Shown in pieces: positions 15,056-23,377 of a DNA stretch of 64,000 nt (position 1 is the first letter of the stretch; each line of letters opens with the position of its first letter). The notes beneath the pieces were generated by a model. The model was given only the letters and a program-made list of their open reading frames with translations. It had not been told where the DNA came from and did no database searches. The translations under genes were made by a program, and so were the position numbers. This DNA is from a virus: positions 101,623-165,622 of IMG/VR virus record IMGVR_UViG_3300031787_010241. One strand, written 5' to 3'.

Positions 15056-16131
15056 AATCTTTTAAATTCAGGTTTTATATATTTCCATATCATTTTATCA
15101 TAATTCTTATTGTCCCATATCGCAAAGCATAATGCTTTCACCTTCGGGTCAATATTATTCAATGTCAAAAATTCCGCAAATTCTTTTTTGGTCGGCTCGG
15201 GATATCTATCGTTAAATTTACCGTAACGGAATTTGTCATGCATTTTTCCCGCGTATTCACTATAAGATAAATAAGAATATCTCAAATCTAAAACATACAT
15301 CTTTATTCTTTTATAGAATTCATCAGGAACATCTTTCAGTATTTCCAAGACATCACGACCCTCACTTAACATTTCCCAAACCGCAGTTGTTGAGACATTT
15401 GTCATCAGTTTATGTAATCTTAAGTATTCTTCACCTTTGATTTTTATTCTTTCGCCGTTAGAAAATTTTATAACATACCCTTCTTTATTGTCGGGTATAA
15501 AATCTTTCAAGTGAGAAAAATTTTTAAGTTGGTCGTATTTTTTTACCAATTTAAACCCAAGATTATGTATCATATTCCTCAACCTGATATCATTTTCTCC
15601 ATCATGTAAATCAACTTCGTATCCGGTTTTGGTTTCTATCACACCAATAAGGATTAAGTCATCATAATCATACTGAACCACTATTCTGTTTTCCTTATAG
15701 ATTATCTCAAACAGGTAAGTGTAATTCTTGTGAAGTTTTTCATAATCATAATTCTTGAGAATCTCAAAACCTTTGATTGCTTGTTCAGATACAAATGACC
15801 CTCGGGTAGCCATAACCCATTCACCTTGATAATTAAATAGGATACCTAAAGAACCGTCCATTTTTTCATAAACATCAAATTCTTCTGTCGGAGTATGTCT
15901 TCCTTCAGTGTCATTGAAAAATTTACGAAATGGTCTTGCGATTATATTACCCTCGTCATCAGTTACAAGACCTCGAGTTTGTAAAGTTATATCATCCCAT
16001 AAATTATCATACTGAACCTTTTCAGAATAATTCCAAATAGTCAAAGGAAGGGTCGGATGTACTTGTTTATACACCAATCCTTCCTCATAATATCTATTCA
16101 AAACCTCATTCATACCGCGAATATACGGCAA
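15052..16131 (-). CDS. T4 Rnl1-like RNA ligase
   Basis: A 359-aa ATP-dependent RNA ligase of the T4 RNA ligase 1 type. Nucleotidyltransferase motif I is EKMDGSLG with Lys90 as the adenylated residue. Motif IIIa is YLFEIIY (Phe141-Glu142), motif IV EGYVIKF (217-223), motif V RIKIKG (229-233). The helical C-terminal domain is about 240-359. Rnl1 with a kinase repairs tRNAs cut by host anticodon nucleases. No polynucleotide kinase is seen in the window. A start at Met7 is possible. Given the unusual tRNA-like genes at 49.9-50.6 kb a role in tRNA processing or repair is an attractive inference. Confidence 0.93.
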   Translation of the reverse strand: MPYIRGMNEVLNRYYEEGLVYKQVHPTLPLTIWNYSEKVQYDNLWDDITLQTRGLVTDDEGNIIARPFRKFFNDTEGRHTPTEEFDVYEKMDGSLGILFNYQGEWVMATRGSFVSEQAIKGFEILKNYDYEKLHKNYTYLFEIIYKENRIVVQYDYDDLILIGVIETKTGYEVDLHDGENDIRLRNMIHNLGFKLVKKYDQLKNFSHLKDFIPDNKEGYVIKFSNGERIKIKGEEYLRLHKLMTNVSTTAVWEMLSEGRDVLEILKDVPDEFYKRIKMYVLDLRYSYLSYSEYAGKMHDKFRYGKFNDRYPEPTKKEFAEFLTLNNIDPKVKALCFAIWDNKNYDKMIWKYIKPEFKRL

Positions 16132-16132
16132 A

Positions 16133-16387
16133 TTATCTATTGTGAATCGGATTACTACAATTTCCTTTATGACTTCCCCAAGTCGAACTACCTCCGTAAA
16201 AAATTATATACTCACAACTATCAATTATATAAACGGAGTATTCTGTATCTAATGTATCAACATCATATACACTAATTTCTTTTTGTTTTTCTCTACTCGT
16301 ACATCCGACCAATAATGTCATTATACATAACAATATAATGAAAACAATGGACCAAAATAATCTTAACATAACTTTTCTATCGTACAT
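16133..16387 (-). CDS. 84-aa lipoprotein
   Basis: An N-terminal hydrophobic segment (LFWSIVFIILLCIMTLLVGC) ends in a lipobox LVGC, giving a lipidated Cys near residue 29. The mature part is about 55 aa with three further Cys. The start overlaps the stop of the 604-aa surface-protein gene by one base (TAATG), so both envelope proteins are expressed together. Confidence 0.72.
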   Translation of the reverse strand: MYDRKVMLRLFWSIVFIILLCIMTLLVGCTSREKQKEISVYDVDTLDTEYSVYIIDSCEYIIFYGGSSTWGSHKGNCSNPIHNR

Positions 16388-18201
16388 TACCTAATAAGTG
16401 TTACATAACCGGACTCTTGTTTATTCTGTCCGAATTTATCTTTATATTCAATTATCCAATTATAGATTCCATTGTCACAATAGTAACCACTTCCACTATC
16501 ACCAGTCCACCAAAGATTTGATGATTCATAAACTACCACACCCCACCTATTGAATACTCTCATCATTGGTCTATAAACTGACAATCCTCTGACTTCAAAA
16601 ATGTCGTTTGTTCCATCACCATTAGGCGTAAATGAGTTTGGTGCGAAAAATCTCTGACAGGATTCGGTTTTTACGGATATTAATTTTGGTTCACTTTCAC
16701 AACCAATCTCGTCGTAAGCAATCACCTTAACAATATAAGTTCGTGTAGTATCATACCATTCGATTGTCATATTATTTTCGTTCGATAATTGTTTAACTTC
16801 GTCGATAAACCATCCGTATGTTACACCAACTGTATCTTCAGCAATATATGTTTGAACTCCCGAATCAAAACAAAGGTCAATTAACTCGGCACTATAAATA
16901 ATATTTGGAGCTTCGTATTTTCTTTTAACAACAACCTCAACTTCTTCTTGGATGTCACATCCGTGAATATTAGTAAGGTAGGATGGATGATATGTTCCAG
17001 GTTTGGTTCCAACAAATGTGTTTCCATTCATAAACTCTGAAGACCAACTTCCACCTTGCGGAAACGGTATAATCTCATCCGACGAATTTAAGCACATTGA
17101 AAATGAGTTATGATTGAATATAATATCGGGTATGATAAGTTCAACTTCACAAGTTTTAATTACTCCGACACATCCTTCCTCCGTAGTTTCTTGTACCGTA
17201 ATTGTATATGTTCCAGGAATGTCCCCCCAAATAATTTCACAATCTTTTGTGAGGTCAGTAGTTACAAGTCCTCCACCTGAAACTTGCCAATCATATGTGG
17301 AAGTAATATTTCCTGTAACTGAATACATTACCTCTGAACCAGTACAAGTTGTGTCAGGACATGGGATAAAATTATGGGTTATGTCCCCCATACTGAAATA
17401 GTTACAAGTTCCGTCATCACATCCCGCAAGTGGATTGAAGTTACAGGCAATTGGGTCGGTACATCCACCATAAGTACAACTACCGTCATCACAGGGTGCG
17501 TTTAAATCAAAGTTACAGGCAAGTGGGTCGGTACAACCTGGTAAAATACAACTACCATCATCACAAGCCGCGTTGGCATCATAGTTACAAGCCGCAGCGT
17601 TTGTACATCCATATGTGTTACATCCAACCTCTCCAATAAAAATACTAACAGGTGGGTCTTGACCTACACAATCGGCATTACCCCAACTCCCCATAGTACC
17701 ATCAGAAAAGTTTTGTACCTCAATATTTAAAGGGTCACCACTATTACCCGATGAAGTAAGTTCGACACAGAAAGTCCAAACACAATCTCCATTCATACAA
17801 TAGTCACCCCAGTCATTACCGGGGTTACCATCTGTTGGGCCTGTCGGACCTTCAAAGAAATAACCAGGACCTGCCACCAAACCTGTGGCATCAGAAGTTA
17901 CAGTATTCATCCATAACCAAGTTCCGCTTGCATCTGCGTCAGCATCGTCAGGAGGAAGTGTTGGATTCACAACTACCCATCCCGCTCCCAATGTTAATCC
18001 GAAACCTTCCATCCAATTAGACCCTTGGGCATTACCATTCCATCCGGTCATTGTAACACAAAGTTCTATGGTTGTGTTGGGGGGGTATGTTCCGTCAGCG
18101 GCTGGTGGGGTACTTAAATCAAATGTAAGAGCTCCACCACATTGTGAAAATGAAGTTAGAGACGATAGTAAAATTGATAGTAATAAAATTAAATGTTTCA
18201 T
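16387..18201 (-). CDS. 604-aa secreted T9SS type B surface protein
   Basis: Signal peptide at 1-19 (MKHLILLLSILLSSLTSFS), a Gly/Trp-rich N-terminal domain (about 20-190), three 24-residue Cys repeats of the form GCTDPxACNF...CDDGSC at about 198-266, Ig/PKD-like domains (about 270-510), and a CHU_C gliding-motility-associated sorting domain at 515-604 (APNSFTPNGDGTND, VFNRWGVVVY, ending GYVTLIR). Such proteins cross the outer membrane through the host type IX system and are anchored on the surface. The gene shows the complete architecture that the three genes at 4353-6691 hold in pieces. A phage may use it to alter the host surface or block other phages; this is inference. Confidence 0.9.
   Translation of the reverse strand: MKHLILLLSILLSSLTSFSQCGGALTFDLSTPPAADGTYPPNTTIELCVTMTGWNGNAQGSNWMEGFGLTLGAGWVVVNPTLPPDDADADASGTWLWMNTVTSDATGLVAGPGYFFEGPTGPTDGNPGNDWGDYCMNGDCVWTFCVELTSSGNSGDPLNIEVQNFSDGTMGSWGNADCVGQDPPVSIFIGEVGCNTYGCTNAAACNYDANAACDDGSCILPGCTDPLACNFDLNAPCDDGSCTYGGCTDPIACNFNPLAGCDDGTCNYFSMGDITHNFIPCPDTTCTGSEVMYSVTGNITSTYDWQVSGGGLVTTDLTKDCEIIWGDIPGTYTITVQETTEEGCVGVIKTCEVELIIPDIIFNHNSFSMCLNSSDEIIPFPQGGSWSSEFMNGNTFVGTKPGTYHPSYLTNIHGCDIQEEVEVVVKRKYEAPNIIYSAELIDLCFDSGVQTYIAEDTVGVTYGWFIDEVKQLSNENNMTIEWYDTTRTYIVKVIAYDEIGCESEPKLISVKTESCQRFFAPNSFTPNGDGTNDIFEVRGLSVYRPMMRVFNRWGVVVYESSNLWWTGDSGSGYYCDNGIYNWIIEYKDKFGQNKQESGYVTLIR
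17401..17620 (-). repeat. Three 72-bp coding repeats (GCTDPxACNF)
   Basis: Tandem coding repeats of about 72 bp encode the GCTDPLACNF...CDDGSC unit. Four Cys per unit and the Asp-Asp-Gly turn suggest a small disulfide and calcium-binding module that is widespread in marine Bacteroidetes surface proteins. Confidence 0.7.
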
Positions 18202-18722
18202 TCGTAATTGTGTCTATAATGTCTAATTAATCCTTCTTTAGCGTCGTTTCTAAATATAACAAAATCTTTTATAATTCCAAGCCACCAAATAGCATTTATA
18301 CCGTGGAAAGGAGTGAATGGGTGAATCCCATCCTCATCGTAGGGAGCAACATATCCGTAAATAAGACTCCCGATAATTGCTAAAGTCATTAACCAAAATA
18401 TTGGTTTTCTTCTTAACCACCAAAAATAGTGAAACAAAAAGTAAAATGGATTACAAGTTTTCTTTTTCCATTTTCTATCCTCAAAATGTAACTCATGAAA
18501 CCCCAAATATGAAGCCGACCCTATTTGAGCGGTCCTCCATAAAAACTCATGAAACCAAAGTGGAATCATGGTTGAAAAAACAAATATCGGTAGAGTCCAT
18601 TCGGGAACATAATCTGAATATGTTGTAAAACAAGCAACAGGAATGTAGAATGACAAAAAACAAATTACACCTACTAACCACAAGAAATGTATGTTCTTAA
18701 AATTACTTAATATTTTACTCAT
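18198..18722 (-). CDS. Integral membrane protein
   Basis: A 174-aa protein with about four hydrophobic segments (near 14-32, 42-60, 110-128 and 145-158) and conserved-looking His/Trp patches (WFHEFLWRTAQIGSASYLGFHEL). Family not recognised. ATGA overlap with the T9SS surface-protein gene downstream and 1-nt overlap with the gene upstream place it in an envelope-related operon. Confidence 0.75.
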   Translation of the reverse strand: MSKILSNFKNIHFLWLVGVICFLSFYIPVACFTTYSDYVPEWTLPIFVFSTMIPLWFHEFLWRTAQIGSASYLGFHELHFEDRKWKKKTCNPFYFLFHYFWWLRRKPIFWLMTLAIIGSLIYGYVAPYDEDGIHPFTPFHGINAIWWLGIIKDFVIFRNDAKEGLIRHYRHNYE

Positions 18723-18940
18723 TACAGTTCTTGATTTTTATTGGTATTAATAATTTCCGCAGGTTTAACCATAGCCAATCCTACTTCCCATATAATAAAC
18801 TTAATAGATAAGACGATAGTCCAATCGTTTTTCCCCATTACTTTATCGTAATAATGTAATTGGGGTGAGGGTAACAAAACAATTTCTTTGTGAGATTCAC
18901 TCAACAATACTTGCGAGAAAGGGTTTAATTGTATTTTCAT
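18722..18940 (-). CDS. 72-aa hypothetical protein
   Basis: Start set at 18940 (MKIQLNPFSQVLLSESHKEI) because a TACATTTG element lies 5 nt upstream. No domain recognised. It heads the operon that runs to the membrane protein and the T9SS surface protein. Confidence 0.62.
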   Translation of the reverse strand: MKIQLNPFSQVLLSESHKEIVLLPSPQLHYYDKVMGKNDWTIVLSIKFIIWEVGLAMVKPAEIINTNKNQEL

Positions 18941-18945
18941 TTGAA

Positions 18946-18953
18946 CAAATGTA
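18946..18953 (-). promoter_or_regulatory. Host-type -7 element TACATTTG
   Basis: TACATTTG on the minus strand, 5 nt before the ATG at 18940; likely the promoter of the envelope operon. Confidence 0.55.
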
Positions 18954-19020
18954 AGTGAAAAAATATATGGTATCAAAAAATATTTTTTATTTTTTTTCTG
19001 TTTTCAATCGATTTGTTTCA

Positions 19021-19028
19021 TATATTTG
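19021..19028 (+). promoter_or_regulatory. Host-type -7 element TATATTTG
   Basis: TATATTTG 34 nt upstream of the ATG at 19063, with a TTTG (19012-19015 region) at a distance compatible with the Bacteroidetes -33 element. This unit has a real leader. Confidence 0.6.
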
Positions 19029-19062
19029 TACCATCAAACAAAATTAATAATTTTATATAAAC

Positions 19063-19293
19063 ATGGCAACAAAAGGTAATTCACGAGGTCGTTATATGAC
19101 CAAAGTAGGTCACTACGACATTTATGGTAAAGATTCATTCCGTCCAAAAAAAGATGGGTCATCCAAACACATGGGTCCCGAAGTAGCATCAACTGACTTT
19201 CAAATCTATCACGCCAAGAAATTGGTAGAAAAAGGATTTAAAACTCAAGAAATGGCAATCGAACGAGCTCACGTCTTGGAGAAGAAACGATAA
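19063..19293 (+). CDS. 76-aa basic hypothetical protein
   Basis: Begins MATKGNSRGRYMTKVGHYDI and ends HVLEKKR. Basic N-terminal half and a helical C-terminal half. No family recognised. It has its own promoter and a strong terminator, so it is a single-gene unit, which suggests separate high-level expression. Confidence 0.75.
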   Translation: MATKGNSRGRYMTKVGHYDIYGKDSFRPKKDGSSKHMGPEVASTDFQIYHAKKLVEKGFKTQEMAIERAHVLEKKR

Positions 19294-19315
19294 AATTAAA
19301 TTAACCAAATAATTA

Positions 19316-19343
19316 AAAACCCCTACTAAAAGGGGTTTTTTTA
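19316..19343 (+). terminator. Intrinsic terminator
   Basis: Nine-pair stem AAAACCCCT (19316-19324) with AGGGGTTTT (19331-19339), 6-nt loop, then T-run. Confidence 0.8.
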
Positions 19344-19362
19344 TATATTTATCTGAAAAACT

Positions 19363-19554
19363 ATGCTAATAACTATCTTAATCTTTATCTCACTAATTTT
19401 TATTGGTTTTCTAATTTCTTGGAAAAATTACAAAAAACTTCACAAGGATGATGAGGATGGTGTTGAATTAACTGAATTATCTATTAACGCCCCGACGCCA
19501 ACTCCAGTACCTGAAAAAAAGAAAAGGGGTAGAAAACCAAAAACTCAATCGTAA
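19363..19554 (+). CDS. Small membrane protein with AT-hook-like tail
   Basis: A 63-aa protein: one N-terminal membrane segment (LITILIFISLIFIGFLIS), an acidic middle, a Pro/Thr linker (NAPTPTPVPE) and a basic tail KKKRGRKPKTQS. RGRKPK resembles an AT-hook, the minor-groove-binding peptide. The arrangement would put a DNA-binding tail on the cytoplasmic face of the membrane. The AT-hook call is motif-level only. An ATATTTAT motif lies upstream. Confidence 0.62.
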   Translation: MLITILIFISLIFIGFLISWKNYKKLHKDDEDGVELTELSINAPTPTPVPEKKKRGRKPKTQS

Positions 19555-20246
19555 GGATTGTCCTCATCGGCTAATCCCATTACCACACCTTCGAAAAAAC
19601 TTACGATGTGGGGGACATTGTCTCCCGCGTCTTCTAATAAATCTTTTTGTGTATTTAAGTTTTCAAACTCAATTGATGTGAGTTCTTCATTCTCATCGGT
19701 AGTTACAAATCCGGTGTATTCATTTTCCATAAACACAACTTCACCCAAGTATTCATGACCATCTTCAGTTTCAATTGTTTCAAGTAATGTAAATGAAACA
19801 GTGGGTTCTTCTTGTGATTCAAATGTTACACCTGGTCTATCTCTGAATTTTGGTTTATCATATTCTAATGATTTACCCGAACTAAAATCTTGTAACTTTT
19901 TCTTTTGTGATGGAGACAATGATTCTTCCCCGTGTTTTGAAATTTGGTCAAGAATTCTATCAATAATGTCCTGTGACGTTGAATCAACTTCCGACAATAA
20001 TTTAACTATTCTACTTAATTGTTGCTCTGTAACAACAATAGTTTTTTGTTCTGTTTTTAATTTCTTTCTCAATTTGATTAATACTATGTTGATTCTTTCC
20101 TGTAGTTTTTTAAACTCGTCAGAACCTGATTTTATTTTTTTATCTTTGACAAATTGATTAACTTCTTTTACCGCGTCCTTTAACTCATCTAAATTTTCAG
20201 AATTGACGATTTTCTTTTGAAGTTTCAAGTAATCAAGATTTTCCAT
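19545..20246 (-). CDS. 233-aa protein with internal leader-like motif
   Basis: An N-terminal charged coiled-coil region (about 1-68) is followed by TIVVTEQQLSRIVKLLSE at about 69-86, which matches the N-terminal leaders of other proteins here (compare RLTESDLTRIVKR), but in an internal position. The remaining part is acidic and soluble. If the leader is a cleavage/targeting signal, residues 1-70 would be a prodomain. No known domain. Convergent with the small membrane protein gene (10-nt overlap). Confidence 0.74.
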   Translation of the reverse strand: MENLDYLKLQKKIVNSENLDELKDAVKEVNQFVKDKKIKSGSDEFKKLQERINIVLIKLRKKLKTEQKTIVVTEQQLSRIVKLLSEVDSTSQDIIDRILDQISKHGEESLSPSQKKKLQDFSSGKSLEYDKPKFRDRPGVTFESQEEPTVSFTLLETIETEDGHEYLGEVVFMENEYTGFVTTDENEELTSIEFENLNTQKDLLEDAGDNVPHIVSFFEGVVMGLADEDNPYD

Positions 20247-20262
20247 ACTAATAAATACAAAA

Positions 20263-20595
20263 TTATCTTTTTCTGTAAATAAGATATTGATTTGGTCTTG
20301 TCATATTAGTTCTTACAACATCTCCATTTGCGTTAAATAAAAATTTAACTGTTTCTCCAAAATCATTTACATGAAAAACATTTCTACCTTTTATTTCTGA
20401 AATTTTATATTCTAAAGTGTCGTTATCATAAAACTGATACAAGGTTGAGTCGGATACGGTCCAAACTCCTGAATGATTTTTTTCAAGTCTTTCCTTACCA
20501 TTGTAATCAATAACCAAATTATACTCGGCATTAAATTTTTGTCCAAAAGACATAATGGACATCATCAAAAAAACCAAAGTAATTATCTTTTTCAT
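20263..20595 (-). CDS. 110-aa exported protein
   Basis: Signal peptide MKKIITLVFLMMSIMSFG followed by QKFNAEYNLVIDYNGKERLE. The mature protein of about 90 residues has a beta-rich pattern similar to small Bacteroidetes periplasmic proteins. Family not recognised. Confidence 0.72.
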   Translation of the reverse strand: MKKIITLVFLMMSIMSFGQKFNAEYNLVIDYNGKERLEKNHSGVWTVSDSTLYQFYDNDTLEYKISEIKGRNVFHVNDFGETVKFLFNANGDVVRTNMTRPNQYLIYRKR

Positions 20596-20657
20596 TTTTT
20601 TTGTTTGTATATTATTGTATAAATATCAACAAGCGTGCCCATAGACTATTTATTAAT

Positions 20658-21425
20658 ATGGAAAAAAATAAATTAATTTCGGTTGTAAAAAAAATACATC
20701 AACCTAATTTCAGCAACATACAACCCACAGACATCTATACCTACTTTCATTCTACTTTCCCTTATAATAAATTAGCAGAGGGAATGACGGCTAAAGATAT
20801 TATAATTTCTTCTTTTCTTTTACCGCTCGTAGATACTCCCGAAGTTTTAGATAAAAAGTATGATGAAATAGTTAATAATTTATTTGCCTACTCATTAATT
20901 GAAATAGATTTGGATTATTCAGAGACCCAATGTCCTCAATGTGATGGTGATGGATATGAAAATTGTGATTACTGTGATGGTACTGGCCGCGAAGAATGTA
21001 GTGATTGTAGTGGTAGTGGACGAGATGAGGAAGATGATACTTGCGGGCTTTGTGATGGCGATGGTGATTTAGATTGTGATTACTGTGCAGGCGATGGACA
21101 AGTAAATTGTAATGAATGTGGTGGTAGTGGAACTTACGACGATTATGATAAAAGAGAGATTAGTCAGTGGTTTTATGCCTCATATGATACAGAGTTAATG
21201 AATGAATTTATGGAGTTAGATGAATGGGATGAAATGGCACCTGACTCAATATACCCAAACAATAAAACTATAAGTTTAATGAGAGTCCAAACACCTATTG
21301 TAGAGCCTATGAATCAAACATTAGAGAAAGACGATACGTATTTTTACGAAGCGATAGATGAACCAAAGTTTGGAAAAAGATTGAACGGTAGAATAAATGT
21401 GGATAACTTGGGAGAGTTGGATTAA
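20658..21425 (+). CDS. DnaJ-type zinc-finger protein
   Basis: Start placed at 20658 (MEKNKLISVVKKIHQPNFSN). The 255-aa protein carries a DnaJ-like Cys-rich region at about 92-160 with five to six CxxCxGxG-like units (CPQCDGDG, CDYCDGTG, CSDCSGSG, CGLCDGDG, CDYCAGDG, CNECGGSG), which would bind two or three zinc ions. J-domain and the DnaJ C-terminal beta domains are missing, so it is not a complete DnaJ. The acidic C-terminal 95 residues are unrecognised. It could recruit unfolded proteins or a host chaperone; that is inference. Confidence 0.83.
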   Translation: MEKNKLISVVKKIHQPNFSNIQPTDIYTYFHSTFPYNKLAEGMTAKDIIISSFLLPLVDTPEVLDKKYDEIVNNLFAYSLIEIDLDYSETQCPQCDGDGYENCDYCDGTGREECSDCSGSGRDEEDDTCGLCDGDGDLDCDYCAGDGQVNCNECGGSGTYDDYDKREISQWFYASYDTELMNEFMELDEWDEMAPDSIYPNNKTISLMRVQTPIVEPMNQTLEKDDTYFYEAIDEPKFGKRLNGRINVDNLGELD

Positions 21426-21907
21426 ATCTCTTTGAAACTTCTTTTATCTATTCTTATCTCATTAGTTTCTGAGTCGTTAATATCGGTATAACCTTGTCTT
21501 CCCTCCCAATAATCTAAATCTCCGTTATATTCCATGGCTCTCGCTATTCTATATGGATTTCCATATGATTCTATTCGATGTGTCCATGAACTTGTCTGAT
21601 AAACCGTCTCACTTACATCAATATCAAATTCATATTCCTTAATTTCTGGCCGTTCTAAATTTCCCACCAATCTATCATCAGATAATTTATTCATGTTCAT
21701 TTTCAATACTGTCCATAAGAATTCATCATCAATATATTTTGGATTATCAATTATTCCAAAAATTTTGAGAGTTTGGTCAATAACAGTGATAATTTCATCA
21801 CCAAATTCAGATTCTAACGAAATACTATTAGACTCACAATTTTCATCGATTTGTTTTATAATTTGAAACAATACTTTATCAGACAGTCTTTCTAATTCAG
21901 ATGCCAT
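21422..21907 (-). CDS. 161-aa hypothetical protein
   Basis: Begins MASELERLSDKVLFQIIKQI. Acidic, helical N-terminal half, then a segment with IDVSETVYQTSSWTHRIESY. No domain recognised. Overlaps the upstream gene by 11 nt and the DnaJ-type gene end by 4 nt. Confidence 0.7.
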   Translation of the reverse strand: MASELERLSDKVLFQIIKQIDENCESNSISLESEFGDEIITVIDQTLKIFGIIDNPKYIDDEFLWTVLKMNMNKLSDDRLVGNLERPEIKEYEFDIDVSETVYQTSSWTHRIESYGNPYRIARAMEYNGDLDYWEGRQGYTDINDSETNEIRIDKRSFKEI

Positions 21908-22229
21908 ATTCCGCTTCTTGTTGTGATACGTTTATATCGTTTTCACCAATATAATCGGTTAATCCTGAAGATAAATCATAAATCAAATCTTCATCAGCAT
22001 ATGAGTAAATTCTATTCATATGGAATATCAAATCAACGGACCATATACCTTCGGACCTTCTGATGTCAGCAATCTCTATTTTATCTATGTTATTTACAAA
22101 TGCTCCGGTAAAATATTCCAATTCACCGGCATCATCCAAATCCCTATATTCTTCTAGCTTACCATCGAAGAATGATTGTAGGACCGACAATAAAGCCTGT
22201 TTTTTCTTTTCAGTTATTGTAAAAACCAT
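21897..22229 (-). CDS. 110-aa hypothetical protein
   Basis: Begins MVFTITEKKKQALLSVLQSF. The first residues FTITEKK resemble the ITE-type leaders of this window, although less clearly than others. No domain recognised. Located between a lipoprotein gene and the 161-aa gene. Confidence 0.68.
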   Translation of the reverse strand: MVFTITEKKKQALLSVLQSFFDGKLEEYRDLDDAGELEYFTGAFVNNIDKIEIADIRRSEGIWSVDLIFHMNRIYSYADEDLIYDLSSGLTDYIGENDINVSQQEAEYGI

Positions 22230-22232
22230 TTT

Positions 22233-22442
22233 TTAGAAATTTTCTGTGGTGTCCTCAACTACATGGAATTCGTCAGATGGAAAATCTGTTGTTTCCTCAA
22301 CTTGAGGTTCTTTTTCAATTATTTGAATTTGCGCAGGCTTACTACATCCATTCTCACCACATTTACATCCATCTCCAATGGTCAATGTACAACCAGCAAA
22401 TAAAAATGAGAATAGTGATAACATAACTAATGACTTTTTCAT
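22233..22442 (-). CDS. 69-aa Cys-rich lipoprotein
   Basis: Lipobox at FAGC after a hydrophobic N-terminus (MKKSLVMLSLFSFLFAGC). Four additional Cys in GDGCKCGENGCSKPA could bind metal or form disulfides. The C-terminus is acidic. Envelope-anchored; function unknown. Confidence 0.75.
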   Translation of the reverse strand: MKKSLVMLSLFSFLFAGCTLTIGDGCKCGENGCSKPAQIQIIEKEPQVEETTDFPSDEFHVVEDTTENF

Positions 22443-22461
22443 ATCTTTGTTTTTTTATAAA

Positions 22462-22469
22462 TATCTTTG
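22462..22469 (+). promoter_or_regulatory. Host-type -7 element TATCTTTG
   Basis: TATCTTTG 4 nt before the ATG at 22474, with TTTG 16 nt further upstream as a -33 candidate. It decides the start of the next gene. Confidence 0.65.
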
Positions 22470-22473
22470 TACT

Positions 22474-22956
22474 ATGAATATTTTCTTTTTAGATTGGGAT
22501 GTAGAAAAATGTGCTAAAGACCATTGTGATAAACATGTGGTCAAAATGATTCTTGAGACGGCTCAACTACTTTGTTCGGCACATTACATGACCGACCAAC
22601 CGACCGACCAAGTACCGTATAAGTTATCCCACAAGAATCACCCCTGTTCTATATGGACCAGGTCCTCATTATCGAACTATCTTTATCTTTGCGAACTTGG
22701 ACTCGCCCTTTGTAAAGAATACACCAGTCGTTACGAAAAACGTCATAAATCACAGGATGTTATTGAGTGGTGTTTGTCAAATAAACCAACAATTAATGAT
22801 GTTGGATTTACTGAACCACCAAAGGCAATGCCTGATGAATATAAAGTATCCGATGTTGTGGAGTCATATAGGAATTATTACCGTGGTGCGAAATCAAGTT
22901 TCGCGGTATGGAAACATGGATTAGTACCTAAATGGTTTTCTGTTCCATCTTTTTAA
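22474..22956 (+). CDS. Conserved phage protein (DxDxxxCAxxHCDKHVVKM type)
   Basis: A 160-aa protein beginning MNIFFLDWDVEKCAKDHCDK, with KHVVKMILETAQLLCSAHYM next. This start is familiar from a conserved family in cyanophages and other large phages, for which I know no established function. Candidate active-site residues are Asp/Cys/His in the first 40 residues and the ENHP-like SHKNHPCSIW. The start at 22474 is fixed by the TATCTTTG element 4 nt upstream. A longer frame upstream would include the lipoprotein promoter region and is rejected. Confidence 0.82.
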   Translation: MNIFFLDWDVEKCAKDHCDKHVVKMILETAQLLCSAHYMTDQPTDQVPYKLSHKNHPCSIWTRSSLSNYLYLCELGLALCKEYTSRYEKRHKSQDVIEWCLSNKPTINDVGFTEPPKAMPDEYKVSDVVESYRNYYRGAKSSFAVWKHGLVPKWFSVPSF

Positions 22957-23347
22957 CACCTAACCCCAATTGATAAAATGGGAGTTTGTCTTCCGTATTA
23001 GGAAACATACTGTTCATCGTATTGAGATATAATTGAAAATTACTTTGATTTACATCTACCGAACCAGTATCTCTTTTTTGTATTAATTGATTACTCAAAT
23101 CAGTCATTTGTTTTCTTTTCTCGACATCATCGGTTAATCCACTGAAAGAAACATTTGATGGGTCTTGGGTTAAACTTTTTTGAACAACGTCATTTAGAAA
23201 ACCGAGTAAGGTAGTTTCTACTGTAGTTAAACCTGAAGTTACACCGCTAGTACTAGTTGTGCCTGTTGTTTGTTCGGAAATAACCACACCTCTTTTATAC
23301 AATGAAAGGTATCCAAACTTTCTTACTTCTTCATTTAAGTTAATCAC
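22928..23347 (-). CDS. 139-aa hypothetical protein, possible leader
   Basis: Begins MINLNEEVRKFGYLSLYKRG and continues VVISEQTTGTTSTSG. ISEQ followed by a Thr/Ser/Gly linker resembles the end of the leaders (INEQ, ITEQ) in this window, so it may be a packaged protein. The rest is helical and polar. Overlaps the end of the plus-strand gene by 29 nt. Confidence 0.68.
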   Translation of the reverse strand: MINLNEEVRKFGYLSLYKRGVVISEQTTGTTSTSGVTSGLTTVETTLLGFLNDVVQKSLTQDPSNVSFSGLTDDVEKRKQMTDLSNQLIQKRDTGSVDVNQSNFQLYLNTMNSMFPNTEDKLPFYQLGLGVKKMEQKTI

Positions 23348-23377
23348 AATATTATTTTATAATAAATATTGTTTTTT

